A DNA stretch of 64,000 bases from Saccharothrix ecbatanensis (lineage in GTDB: Bacteria; Actinomycetota; Actinomycetes; Mycobacteriales; Pseudonocardiaceae), in the NCBI RefSeq assembly GCF_014205015.1, contig NZ_JACHMO010000001.1, positions 8,370,001 to 8,434,000 of the forward strand, in the 5' to 3' direction. The translations under genes were made by a program, and so were the position numbers. The notes beneath the pieces were generated by a model. It was not told the DNA's origin. It searched no databases and saw nothing but the letters and a program-made list of their open reading frames with translations. Shown in pieces: positions 24,912 through 33,178 of this stretch (position 1 is its first letter; each line of letters opens with the position of its first letter).

Positions 24912-25756
24912 TGGCCGGCATCGGCGGAGCCGTGACCACGGGCCGCAAGGCGCGCTGGACCGTGCTCAACGTCCTGGTCGTGGTGTACGCGCTGTTCCCC
25001 GTGCTGTGGATCGTGTCGCTGTCGTTCAAGACCAAGGAAACCCTGGGCGACGGCAACTTCATCCCGCGCCAGTGGACGTTCGACAACTACAAGACGATCT
25101 TCTCCACCACGGAGTTCGTCCGCGCGCTGGTGAACTCGATCGGCATCGCGCTCATCGCCACCGCCGTCGCGGTCGTGTTCGGCACGATGGCCGCCTACGC
25201 GATCGCCCGGCTCGACTTCCCCGGCAAGCGCCTGCTCATCGGGGTGTCGCTGCTGATCGCGATGTTCCCGCAGATCTCGCTGGTCTCACCGCTGTTCGAG
25301 ATCGAGCGCGGGCTCGGCCTGTTCGACACCTGGCCCGGCCTGATCCTGCCCTACATCACGTTCGCGCTGCCGTTGGCGATCTACACGCTGTCGGCGTTCT
25401 TCCGCGAGATCCCGTGGGAGCTGGAGAAGGCGGCGAAGATGGACGGCGCGACGCCGGGTCAGGCGTTCCGCCGGGTCATCGCGCCACTGGCCGCGCCCGG
25501 CGTGTTCACCACGGCCATCCTGGTGTTCATCTTCTGCTGGAACGACTTCCTGTTCGCGATCTCGCTGACCTCCACCGAGGCGTCCCGCACGGTGCCGGTC
25601 GCGCTGTCGTTCTTCACCGGCAGCTCGCAGTTCGAGGACCCGACCGGGTCGATCGCCGCCGCCGCGGTGGTGATCACCATCCCGATCATCCTCTTCGTGT
25701 TGTTCTTCCAGCGTCGGATCGTCGCCGGGTTGACCTCCGGCGCCGTCAAGGGGTGA
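24911..25756 (+). CDS. sugB: Trehalose ABC transporter permease SugB
   Basis: A 281-aa MalG-type permease: helices from [20 protein letters not shown] to [20 protein letters not shown], with the EAA loop [20 protein letters not shown]. The ATG shares one base with the sugA stop (TGATG), so translation is coupled. It forms the membrane channel with SugA. Confidence 0.93.
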   Translation: MAGIGGAVTTGRKARWTVLNVLVVVYALFPVLWIVSLSFKTKETLGDGNFIPRQWTFDNYKTIFSTTEFVRALVNSIGIALIATAVAVVFGTMAAYAIARLDFPGKRLLIGVSLLIAMFPQISLVSPLFEIERGLGLFDTWPGLILPYITFALPLAIYTLSAFFREIPWELEKAAKMDGATPGQAFRRVIAPLAAPGVFTTAILVFIFCWNDFLFAISLTSTEASRTVPVALSFFTGSSQFEDPTGSIAAAAVVITIPIILFVLFFQRRIVAGLTSGAVKG

Positions 25757-25760
25757 AGCA

Positions 25761-26942
25761 ATGGCCGAGATCGTTCTGGACAACGTGACCAAGCAGTACC
25801 CCGACGGCGCGGTGGCCGTGCGGGACGTCGACATCGAGATCGCGGACGGCGAGTTCATCATCCTGGTCGGCCCGTCCGGCTGCGGGAAGTCCACCACCCT
25901 GAACATGATCGCGGGCCTGGAGGACATCACGGCCGGCGAGCTGCGCATCGGCGGCGAGCGGGTCAACGAGCGCGCGCCCAAGGACCGCGACATCGCGATG
26001 GTGTTCCAGTCCTACGCGCTGTACCCGCACATGACCGTGAAGGAGAACATGGCCTTCCCGCTGCGGCTGGCCAAAGTGGACGACACGACCGTGGAGAAGA
26101 AGGTCCGGGACGCGGCCGAGATCCTGGACCTGACCCAGCACCTGGACCGCAAACCGTCCAACCTGTCCGGTGGGCAGCGGCAGCGGGTGGCGATGGGGCG
26201 GGCGATCGTGCGCAGCCCCAAGGCGTTCCTGATGGACGAGCCGCTGTCCAACCTGGACGCGAAGCTGCGGGTGCAGATGCGCACGTCGGTGTCCCGGCTC
26301 CAGAAGCAGCTCGGGACGACCACCGTGTACGTGACGCACGACCAGACCGAGGCGATGACCCTCGGCGACCGGGTGGTGGTGATGCGGGGAGGCGCGGTGC
26401 AGCAGCTCGGCGCGCCGCAGTTCCTCTACGACAACCCGGCCAACCTGTTCGTCGCCGGGTTCATCGGCTCGCCCGCGATGAACTTCGTGCCGGCGTCGTT
26501 GGAGAACGGCATGCTGCGCTCGGCGCTCGGCGACGTTCCGCTCACCGACCGGGTGCGCGGGCTGCTGGAAGGCGCCGACGCACCCCGTGAAGTGATCATG
26601 GGGTTGCGGCCCGAGCACTTCGAGGACGCCCGATTGGTGGACGACACCGTTCGCTCGAACGGGGTCACCTTCACCAACCAGGTGGACGTGCTGGAGTCGA
26701 TGGGCTCGGACAAGTTCGCCTACTTCAACCTTTCCGGTGAACAGGCGACCTCGGCCGAGTTGGCCGAGTTGGCGGCCGACGCGGGCTCGGCCGACGTGCC
26801 GGGCGGCGGTGTGTCACTGGTCGCCCGGATTTCCGCGACGTCGTCCGCGGTCGAAGGCGAACCGGCCGAGATCTGGTTCGACGCGGACAAGGTGCAGTTG
26901 TTCGACCCGGGGAACGGGCGAAACCTCACATATCGAGCCTGA
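25761..26942 (+). CDS. sugC: Trehalose ABC transporter ATPase SugC
   Basis: A 393-aa MalK/UgpC-type ATPase: Walker A GPSGCGKST, Q-loop VFQSYALYP, ABC signature LSGGQRQR, Walker B AFLMDEPLSNLD and H-loop VYVTHDQTEAM. The C-terminal 150 residues form the OB-type regulatory domain (MGLRPEHFEDARL; MGSDKFAYFNLSGE). It powers LpqY-SugAB uptake. It sits 4 bp after sugB and is closed by a hairpin terminator. In mycobacteria this importer recycles trehalose released at the cell surface, linking to the glgM/glgC alpha-glucan genes upstream. Confidence 0.95.
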   Translation: MAEIVLDNVTKQYPDGAVAVRDVDIEIADGEFIILVGPSGCGKSTTLNMIAGLEDITAGELRIGGERVNERAPKDRDIAMVFQSYALYPHMTVKENMAFPLRLAKVDDTTVEKKVRDAAEILDLTQHLDRKPSNLSGGQRQRVAMGRAIVRSPKAFLMDEPLSNLDAKLRVQMRTSVSRLQKQLGTTTVYVTHDQTEAMTLGDRVVVMRGGAVQQLGAPQFLYDNPANLFVAGFIGSPAMNFVPASLENGMLRSALGDVPLTDRVRGLLEGADAPREVIMGLRPEHFEDARLVDDTVRSNGVTFTNQVDVLESMGSDKFAYFNLSGEQATSAELAELAADAGSADVPGGGVSLVARISATSSAVEGEPAEIWFDADKVQLFDPGNGRNLTYRA

Positions 26943-26951
26943 AAAGGTTGC

Positions 26952-26988
26952 CGAAGGGCCGTTCACACTCGTCGGGGACGGCCCTTCG
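26952..26988 (+). terminator. Terminator of the lpqY-sugABC operon
   Basis: CGAAGGGCCGT (26952-26962) pairs perfectly with ACGGCCCTTCG (26978-26988), an 11-bp stem, followed by TGCTTTC. It begins 9 bp after the sugC stop. Confidence 0.85.
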
Positions 26989-27199
26989 TGCTTTCAACGG
27001 GGGTTACCGGGCGGTGCCGACCAGTCGGGCGCATCGGCTCGGACGAACTCCGTAGGCCATTCAGCGCAGCAAACGCACACCTCGTCGCAATTGTCCCGCC
27101 GATGCCGTCGCCGATCCCCACGCTGGGCGGAGGCGGGGACGACTCCGGCCGTAACGCGCCGGGGCAGGGGAATCCGCCGAGCACAGAGAAGAGCGCGAG

Positions 27200-28087
27200 A
27201 TGGGGATTCTTGACGGCAAAGCAGTCGTGATCACCGGGGCGGGGCGAGGTCTCGGTGAGGCCTACGCGATGCACGCCGCGCAGGCGGGAGCGGCGGTCGT
27301 GGTGAACGACATCGACGCTGACCTGGCCGAACAGGTTGCCGAGCACATCCGGACCTACGGCGGACGCGCGGTGGCGAGCACGCACACGGTGGCGGATCCG
27401 AGCGAGGCCGAGAAGATCGTGGGAATGTGCCTGGCGGAGTACGGCCGGGTGGACGGGCTGGTCAACAACGCCGGGCTGAACTACGAGACCCTGCCCTGGG
27501 AGGACGATCCGGAATCGATCCGACGGATCGTCGAGGTCAACCTCCTGGGTGTCATATACACCGGAATGGCGGCGATGCGCGTGATGCGCGAGCAGCGTTC
27601 CGGTTCGATCGTGAACATTTCGTCCGGGGCGTTTCTCGGCCAGCGCAAACTCGCCACGTACGCGGCGACCAAGGGCGCGGTGACGTCGCTCAGCTCGTCG
27701 TGGGCGCTTGACCTGGAAGGGGAGAACATCCGGGTGAACGCGGTCTGCCCGGTCGCGCACACCCGGATGGTGTGGAAGTCGGAGCGTTCGCTGCGGGCCA
27801 TCCCCGCCGACCGCACACCGGGCAAGGTCGCGCCGTTGGTGCTGTTCCTGCTCAGCGACGCGGCGGAAGGCATCACAGGGCAGATCATCCGGTGCAACGG
27901 GCGGCAGCTGCACCTCGTCGGCCATCCGTACTTCAAGCAGCCGATCCTGGAGAGCGACACGTGGGACTCCACCTCGGTGAAGCGCGCCTTCGACGGCGTC
28001 CTCCAGGCCCACCTCGAACCGTTCGGCCTGGAAAAGCGCATCCCACCGCGCCTGCGTGAACTGGTGGAGCCCGGCCAGACAGCCTGA
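27200..28087 (+). CDS. Short-chain dehydrogenase/reductase
   Basis: A 295-aa classical SDR: cofactor loop TGAGRGLG (12-19), VVNDIDADLAEQV suggesting NAD(H) preference by the Asp after the second strand, NNAG, the Ser of NISSGA, and the YAATK catalytic pair. The C-terminus is longer than in minimal SDRs (about 250 aa) and ends with a charged extension. The region SGAFLGQRKLATYAATKGAV is standard. Substrate unknown. GAGCGCGAG precedes the ATG. No partner genes adjoin it. Confidence 0.92.
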   Translation: MGILDGKAVVITGAGRGLGEAYAMHAAQAGAAVVVNDIDADLAEQVAEHIRTYGGRAVASTHTVADPSEAEKIVGMCLAEYGRVDGLVNNAGLNYETLPWEDDPESIRRIVEVNLLGVIYTGMAAMRVMREQRSGSIVNISSGAFLGQRKLATYAATKGAVTSLSSSWALDLEGENIRVNAVCPVAHTRMVWKSERSLRAIPADRTPGKVAPLVLFLLSDAAEGITGQIIRCNGRQLHLVGHPYFKQPILESDTWDSTSVKRAFDGVLQAHLEPFGLEKRIPPRLRELVEPGQTA

Positions 28088-28103
28088 GTACGCGTGGACA
28101 AGG

Positions 28104-28672
28104 GTGTCTCAGGGAACGACTGACCTTGCGACACTCTTGTCCGTGCCCCGGCTGGACGGCCTGCCGCCGACCTTCACCACAGCGACGGCGTTGCGCCTCG
28201 GACTGCACCGCCGGGACCTCTACCGGCTGCGGGACGACGGCGAGCTGAACGCCCAGGGCAGCCCGGCGTCGTTGTGCTCGGCTATCCCATCGACACCGTG
28301 CTCGCGGAGAAGCTGAGCACCGCGATCGAATTGGGCGAGGCGAACACGCGTGTGCGTGACTACGTGGACGTCTACACGCTGGTCGCTCGGAATGACCCGG
28401 ACCGCGATGCCGTGCGCACGGCGTTGGGCGCGACGACCGCGCACCGAGGGGTGGAGGTCAGGCGGCTTTCCGAGGTGATCGGGGAATTGGCGGAGCGGCG
28501 GGATGGGGCGTACCGGGCGTTCAGGCGGCGGCTCGGCGGTGATGGTGACGGGCTGCCCGAGACGTTCGCCGAAGTGGTCGCCGTCGTCGTGGAGTTCGCC
28601 GACTCGCTGGTCGACGGCCCGCCTTCCCCCTCACAGCTCACGGATGACGCGGCAGGGGTTGCCGGCGGCTAG
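28104..28672 (+). pseudogene. AbiE (type IV) toxin-antitoxin remnant: AbiEi N-terminus joined to AbiEii C-terminus
   Basis: The first part (frame of GTG 28104/28143) reads PTFTTATALRLGLHRRDLYR followed by LRDDGEL, the N-terminal winged helix of an AbiEi-type antitoxin. At about 28258-28275 the match jumps to another frame, giving VVLGYPIDTVLAEKLSTAIE and NTRVRDYVDVYTLVARND, the C-terminal half of the AbiEii/AbiGii nucleotidyltransferase toxin. The rest of the antitoxin and the toxin's catalytic N-terminus (GSDVD-type motif) are missing. A single internal deletion of roughly 1 kb explains this. The locus should be non-functional. Its 3' end overlaps the convergent acetyltransferase by 42 bp. 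Confidence 0.8.
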
Positions 28673-29188
28673 GGCGTGTGGGGGGAGGCTTCGGGTCACC
28701 ACGCTGCCGGCGCCCACGACGGTGTTCTCGCCGATGGTCACGCCGGGGCAGACGATGACGCCGCCGGCGAGCCACACGTTGTCGCCGATCGTGATCGGGG
28801 CGGCGGTCTCCCAGCGTTGGCGGCGCTGTTCGTGGTCCTCGATCGGGTGAAGTGCGGTGAGGAGTTGGGCTCGTGGGCCGATGGAGACGTCGTTGCCGAT
28901 GGCGATGGGGGCGCAGTCCATCAGGATCGCGTCGTAGTTGACGAAGCTGTTCGACCCGAGGGTGATCAGGCTCCCGTAGTCGCAGACGAACCGCGGCATG
29001 ATCCAGGAACCCTCGCCGATCCCGCCCAGCAGCTCCCGCAGGACCTCCGCGCGGACGTCGTCCTCGTCGGCACGAGCCGCGTTGAAGCGGTCCAGCAGGC
29101 GACGGCAGTGGAGGCGTTCGGCCACCAGGTCCGGATCGTTGTCCCGGTACGGGAGCCCCGCGAGCATGCGCTGTTTGTGATCACCCAC
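28631..29188 (-). CDS. Maltose/galactoside O-acetyltransferase-like hexapeptide enzyme
   Basis: A 185-aa left-handed beta-helix acetyltransferase of the Maa/LacA/NodL group. The N-terminal Mac domain has KQRMLAGLPYRDNDPDLVAE. The core reads FVCDYGSLITLGSNSFVNYD, SIGPRAQLLTALHPIEDHEQ (catalytic His) and NVWLAGGVIVCPGVTIGENT, ending in AAGNPCRVIREL. It transfers acetyl from acetyl-CoA to a sugar. GTG 29188 has GGGA upstream and a TACGCT hexamer 8 nt away. The true sugar is unknown. Confidence 0.9.
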   Translation of the reverse strand: MGDHKQRMLAGLPYRDNDPDLVAERLHCRRLLDRFNAARADEDDVRAEVLRELLGGIGEGSWIMPRFVCDYGSLITLGSNSFVNYDAILMDCAPIAIGNDVSIGPRAQLLTALHPIEDHEQRRQRWETAAPITIGDNVWLAGGVIVCPGVTIGENTVVGAGSVVTRSLPPHALAAGNPCRVIREL

Positions 29189-29323
29189 GCGTCCCGAGCG
29201 TAGCCGAAAACGCCTGGTCGGGCGGATTTCACCTGTTTGCCGACACCTCAACGGCGAAATCGCCGCTGATCACTCCTTCGGGTGATCGCCCGATCGTCGG
29301 ACCCCCCTGCCACGATGCTGGAC

Positions 29324-30295
29324 ATGGGCGCACGCACACCCCGTGTCACGGACTGGCGACTGATCGTGCAGTCGCGGCTGGATCGCGTCCGCGCCGACCT
29401 GGCCGCCCTCGGACCGCCGGACCCGCTCGACCAGGAGAGCCAACAGTGGCGTGCGGTGGCGGAGCAGGAGGCCGCTGTCGTCGAGGACATGATCACGCGC
29501 GCCGAGTCGCGGTGGAGCGCGGTCGCGTCCTGGTGGTCCGGGTGGCACATCGAGCGCGCTTGGCGGTCGCTGCACGAAGCCGAGATCGCCGTGGTGGCGG
29601 CGGGCAACGGGTTCCTGGGGCGGCTGCCCGGCCTGAAAGCCCGCGTCGCGGAGAACCTGCCCGACGACGATCCGCGACGGGTCGCGCTGGAGGAGATGCG
29701 GCCGGGCGAGTACCCGCTGGCCATCGAACGCGAACTCGTGGTCGACGCGCTCCGGGCCGCCTTCGACGCGTCCGACTTCGCCCACGCCGGCTCGCGGGCA
29801 CTGCGGAACAAGCTGATCGCGACCTCGGTGGTGCTGTTCGTGGTCAACACGGTCCTGGGCGTCATCGGCCTGGTCAAACCCGGTCTGATCCCGATGTGCG
29901 TCGGCTCGGAGAAGCTGCCCACGGTGTGCCCGTCGGGCAAGGGCGCGGCCGGGACGGACGTGTGGCTGGTCCAGGTGCTCGGCGCGTTCGGCGCGGTGCT
30001 GTCGGCCGTCGTGCTGCTCCTGCGGCGACGCCCCAGCCTGTCCCCGTACGTGATGGTCGGCTACCAGGCGCTGATCAAGGTGCTGCTCGGCGCGGCGCTC
30101 GCGGTGGTCGGCATCCTCGCCCTCGGCGCCGGTGTGACGACCGGCCTCATCGGCGTGGCCTCCCAGGCCGCCCTGCTGCTCTGGGCCGTCATCCTCGGCT
30201 ACGGCCAGCAGATCGCGACACGCCTGCTCGACACCTACACCGATCGGGTCATGGACCAGGCCCGCCCGCTGCCCAAGCTGGAGAGCCCGCGCTAG
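29324..30295 (+). CDS. Four-helix membrane protein of unknown function
   Basis: A 323-aa protein. The first 170 residues are soluble and highly helical (QSRLDRVRADLAAL; AESRWSAVASWWSGWHIERA). Four membrane segments follow: LIATSVVLFVVNTVLGVIGL, VLGAFGAVLSAVVLLL, VLLGAALAVVGILALGAGV and SQAALLLWAVILGYG. No family recognised. ATG 29324 was chosen because CACGAT lies 7 nt upstream (leaderless pattern); ATG 29315 is possible. Its TAG shares the palindrome CTAG (30292-30295) with the stop of the convergent ParB-like gene. Confidence 0.8.
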   Translation: MGARTPRVTDWRLIVQSRLDRVRADLAALGPPDPLDQESQQWRAVAEQEAAVVEDMITRAESRWSAVASWWSGWHIERAWRSLHEAEIAVVAAGNGFLGRLPGLKARVAENLPDDDPRRVALEEMRPGEYPLAIERELVVDALRAAFDASDFAHAGSRALRNKLIATSVVLFVVNTVLGVIGLVKPGLIPMCVGSEKLPTVCPSGKGAAGTDVWLVQVLGAFGAVLSAVVLLLRRRPSLSPYVMVGYQALIKVLLGAALAVVGILALGAGVTTGLIGVASQAALLLWAVILGYGQQIATRLLDTYTDRVMDQARPLPKLESPR

Positions 30296-31131
30296 CGGCG
30301 CGAACGGAGCGTCGAGATGACGTCCTGGTCCCACCGGTGCGTGCGGATCAGGCGGTAGCGCTCGGCCGCGACCCACATGTACGCCTCGGTCTCCGTCCGG
30401 TCGCCGACCAACTCCGCCTGCCGCAGCATCTCCACCACCGGCACGTACTCCTCCTCGTACCAGCGCTTGGCCACCGTCGCCCGGTCCAGGAACGCGCCCT
30501 CGTCCTGCATCAGCCGGAACCCCCAAGCCTCCACGTGCTCGCCCAGCTCCGCGTACTCCCACGGGTCCGACAACACCACCGCCGCCCGCGCCTCCCCGCC
30601 CAGCGGCACCCGTTCCAGGAACAGCCGCCGGTAGTCCTTCACGATCAGGTCGCCCCGGTACCGGATGCCGTGCGCCGGGATCCGCGTGACGACCTCCGTC
30701 ACGTACGCGTCGATGACGTCCAGCCCCAACGCGTGCGCGACCGACACCCGGTGGTGCCCGTCGTGGACGAAGTGCAGGTCACCGACCCGGTACACCTCGA
30801 TCGGCGGCACCGCCTCACCCCGCCGCTGGGCCAGCGCCAACCGCTGCCACCGCTCCCGGACCCGCGCCGACGTGGGCCGGAACCGGCGGTCGAAGTCACG
30901 GGTCCGGTCCACGCTGCCGACGATCGAGTCCAGTCGGATCGTCCGCAACCCCAGCCGCCGCTCGCTGAGCATCCCCAGCGACTCCACCACCTCGTGGAAC
31001 GGCAGCATGATGTTCACGTCGTCCGGCTCCCGGCGCAGCCACGTCGACAGCCGCGACATCACCTGGCGGCGGCGGGCGCGCTGGAAGTCGTTCTCCGCGT
31101 CCGCTTTGGGGAAACCGGTGTCACGGCGCAC
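30292..31131 (-). CDS. ParB/Srx-superfamily nuclease-like protein
   Basis: A 279-aa protein with the ParB N-terminal fold: RTIRLDSIVGSVDRTRDFDR, VPPIEVYRVGDLHFVHDGHH and RVSVAHALGLDVIDAYV, where the DGHHRVS motif equals the GxHRxxA signature. There is no ParB helix-turn-helix domain for centromere binding, so chromosome partitioning is unlikely. The C-terminal half is helical (SDPWEYAELGEHVEAWGFRL) and unrecognised. GGAGGA precedes GTG 31131. Many such stand-alone proteins are of unknown function. Confidence 0.8.
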   Translation of the reverse strand: MRRDTGFPKADAENDFQRARRRQVMSRLSTWLRREPDDVNIMLPFHEVVESLGMLSERRLGLRTIRLDSIVGSVDRTRDFDRRFRPTSARVRERWQRLALAQRRGEAVPPIEVYRVGDLHFVHDGHHRVSVAHALGLDVIDAYVTEVVTRIPAHGIRYRGDLIVKDYRRLFLERVPLGGEARAAVVLSDPWEYAELGEHVEAWGFRLMQDEGAFLDRATVAKRWYEEEYVPVVEMLRQAELVGDRTETEAYMWVAAERYRLIRTHRWDQDVISTLRSRR

Positions 31132-31140
31132 CGCACTCCT

Positions 31141-31180
31141 CCGATCCGAGCCGATCCGAGCTGATCCGAGCTGATCCGAG
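31141..31180. repeat. Four tandem 10-bp repeats (YYGATCCGAG)
   Basis: CCGATCCGAG twice and CTGATCCGAG twice fill 31141-31180 exactly, between the stop of the metallophosphoesterase gene (31183) and the ribosome-binding site of the ParB-like gene. Possible slippage product or spacing element. Confidence 0.9.
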
Positions 31181-31182
31181 CG

Positions 31183-31851
31183 CTAACCGGGGCGGTCACC
31201 AGGCGGGATGTCCAGCACCTTGTAGCCCACCACGTTGACCACACGCGTCGAGTCGAGCATCCGGTCTTCCTTCACGGCGCCGTGCGGGTGGATGTGCCCA
31301 TGCAGCATCAACGGCGGACGCATGCGCCGCACGGCGTCGTGCAGGCACGCGAAGCCCCGATGCGGCGGATCGGGCTCGTCACCGCAGTCCAGCGGAGGGG
31401 AGTGGGTGAGCAGCACGTCCACCCCGCGCCCGTCGCGCAACCGCCGCCACCGCGCGGTCCGCACCACCCGCCGCGCCCGCCGTGCCTGCTGGCGCTCGGT
31501 CCACTGGTTCGGCCCGCCGCTGTACCGGATCGATCCACCAAGCCCGGCCACCCGCAACCCGGCCACGTCCACCACCCGCTCGTCCGCGTTCACACCGCCC
31601 GCCGGACCGGGCCACCGCGCCGGGATGCCCGCCTTGGTCCACAGGCCCCGGACCTTGGCAAATCCCGTCAGGTCGACGTCGTGGTTGCCCGGCACGAACA
31701 CGCACGGCCGGTCGAGCGCGCTCGCCAGGAACTCCAGGTAGTCGAACGGCAGGTCGCCGGCCGCGACGATCAGGTCCACGCCGTGCCGGTGCACGCGGTC
31801 GCTCCACAGCTGCTCGACGACCTCGTCCGACACCGCGAGCACCTTCGGCAT
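31183..31851 (-). CDS. Calcineurin-like metallophosphoesterase
   Basis: A 222-aa phosphoesterase with the dimetal motifs AAGD, PGNHDVD, LLTHSPP and LHGHIHPHG. The first motif (usually D-x-H) is altered to VSDEVVEQ, so one metal ligand differs. The substrate could be a phosphodiester or a nucleotide. On the coding strand TAGGCT ends 6 nt before ATG 31851, indicating a leaderless start. Its stop lies next to a four-copy 10-bp repeat. Confidence 0.88.
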   Translation of the reverse strand: MPKVLAVSDEVVEQLWSDRVHRHGVDLIVAAGDLPFDYLEFLASALDRPCVFVPGNHDVDLTGFAKVRGLWTKAGIPARWPGPAGGVNADERVVDVAGLRVAGLGGSIRYSGGPNQWTERQQARRARRVVRTARWRRLRDGRGVDVLLTHSPPLDCGDEPDPPHRGFACLHDAVRRMRPPLMLHGHIHPHGAVKEDRMLDSTRVVNVVGYKVLDIPPGDRPG

Positions 31852-31945
31852 CCACCGAGCCTAGGCGCTGTCGCCGGGCGGGACATCTCGCCGAGGAAAG
31901 GGGTGAAAACGCCCTTCTCCTACTGCCGCACAAGGGAAATCGGGT

Positions 31946-31951
31946 TAGCGT
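31946..31951 (+). promoter_or_regulatory. TAGCGT -10 element of the first DUF2332 gene
   Basis: TAGCGT ends 6 nt before GTG 31958; the message is probably leaderless. Confidence 0.5.
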
Positions 31952-31957
31952 CACGGT

Positions 31958-33043
31958 GTGCTCGCCGAGTTGTTCCTCGACGCGTCCCGCGCATGCCACG
32001 TCCACAGCCCGCTCACCCACTCCCTGCTGGTGTCGGCCGCCGACGACCTGGCGCGCGGGGGCGTCACCGCGCGGGTGATGGCGGGCGCCGAGTGCGACCG
32101 CCAAGGCACCGTGCCCGGACTCCGGTTCGCGGGCGCCCTGCACCGGCTGGTCCTGGAGGGGCGCGCGCCGACCCTCGCCAAGCACTACCCGACGGCCGGC
32201 GGCAGGCCCGACCTCGACACGCTGTGGGACGACGCCCTGCCGGTGCTGCACGAGCACACCGACGAGCTGCACGCCCTGGTCACGTCCACCGTCGTGCAGA
32301 CGAACGAGCCGGGCCGCAGCGCGCCGCTGTTCGGCGGCCTCCAGACCGCCACCCACCTGGCCGCGATCGAGGCCGACCGGCGCGCCACGTTCCCGATCCG
32401 GCTGCTGGAGGTCGGCGCGTCCGGCGGCCTGAACCTCCGACCGCACCGCATCGCCTACCGCGCGGACGGCGTCACGTACGGCGACCGGCACAGCCCGTTC
32501 GTCCTCGACCCGAGGTGGACCGGCCGGCTACCGGTCGACTTCACCCACAACCTGCGCCTGGTCCGGCGGGCGGGCTGCGACGTGAACCCGGTGGACGTGT
32601 CCACAGAGGACGGGCGGCTGCACCTGTCGTCGTTCGTGTGGGCCGACCAGGTGGCCCGCTTCGAACGCCTCCAGACCGCCCTGGACCTGGCCCGACTCGA
32701 CCCGGTCCCGGTCCAGCGGGCGACCGGCCCGGAGTGGCTGGCCGACCAGCTGGCCCGGCCGGAGCGAGACGTGCTGACCGTCGTCTGGCACTCGGTGGTC
32801 TGGCAGTACGCGTCACCCGCCGACCGGGCCATGGGCCGGGCCATCCTCGCCGACGCCGCCGCCCGTGCCACCCGGATGGCGCCGCTCGCCCTGCTCGTCT
32901 ACGAGCCGCGGCGCACGCACATGGCGGACAAGTACGAGTTCCAGCTCCTGCTCAAGCTGTGGCCGGCGGGTGTCTCGCTGCGCCTGGGCACGGGTGTGGG
33001 CCACGGCATCCCGTTCTCATGGGACACCCAGCCCTGGAGCTAG
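31958..33043 (+). CDS. DUF2332 family protein (copy 1)
   Basis: A 361-aa DUF2332 protein. Family features include SPLTHSLLVSAADDLA, LHALVTSTVVQTNEPGRSAP, the methyltransferase-like glycine loop LLEVGASGGLNL, VWADQVARFERLQTALDLAR and TVVWHSVVWQYAS. The glycine loop in LLEVGASGGL suggests a degenerate Rossmann/SAM-like fold, but no activity is known. It ends 3 bp before the convergent 31-aa ORF. A second, divergent paralogue lies at 35123, about 2 kb away. Confidence 0.88.
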   Translation: MLAELFLDASRACHVHSPLTHSLLVSAADDLARGGVTARVMAGAECDRQGTVPGLRFAGALHRLVLEGRAPTLAKHYPTAGGRPDLDTLWDDALPVLHEHTDELHALVTSTVVQTNEPGRSAPLFGGLQTATHLAAIEADRRATFPIRLLEVGASGGLNLRPHRIAYRADGVTYGDRHSPFVLDPRWTGRLPVDFTHNLRLVRRAGCDVNPVDVSTEDGRLHLSSFVWADQVARFERLQTALDLARLDPVPVQRATGPEWLADQLARPERDVLTVVWHSVVWQYASPADRAMGRAILADAAARATRMAPLALLVYEPRRTHMADKYEFQLLLKLWPAGVSLRLGTGVGHGIPFSWDTQPWS

Positions 33044-33046
33044 CTC

Positions 33047-33142
33047 TCAGTGGCCGTTGGCGATGAGCACGGTGACTGTGGTGAGCCAGCCGAGCAGGAA
33101 GGTGAGAACCCAGAAGCGGGGGTTGGAGAACATTCTGGTCAT
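33047..33142 (-). CDS. 31-aa single-helix membrane peptide downstream of corA
   Basis: An ATG at 33142 opens a 31-codon frame: a short basic N-terminus (MTRMFSNPRF), a membrane helix (WVLTFLLGWLTTVTVLIA) and NGH at the end. It starts 36 nt after the corA stop on the same strand, so it should share the corA transcript. A weak GGGA lies upstream. The size and layout recall small regulatory peptides of Mg2+ transport such as MgtS, but there is no sequence similarity to claim. It could also be a chance frame. Confidence 0.55.
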   Translation of the reverse strand: MTRMFSNPRFWVLTFLLGWLTTVTVLIANGH

Positions 33143-33178
33143 GTCGGAACATCCCGTCGCGGGAAGGGGAAGGGGGAC

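Noticed and set aside
30292..31131. Chromosome-partitioning ParB.
   Set aside because: Only the N-terminal ParB/Srx-like fold is present. There is no helix-turn-helix domain, parA neighbour or parS-like palindrome.
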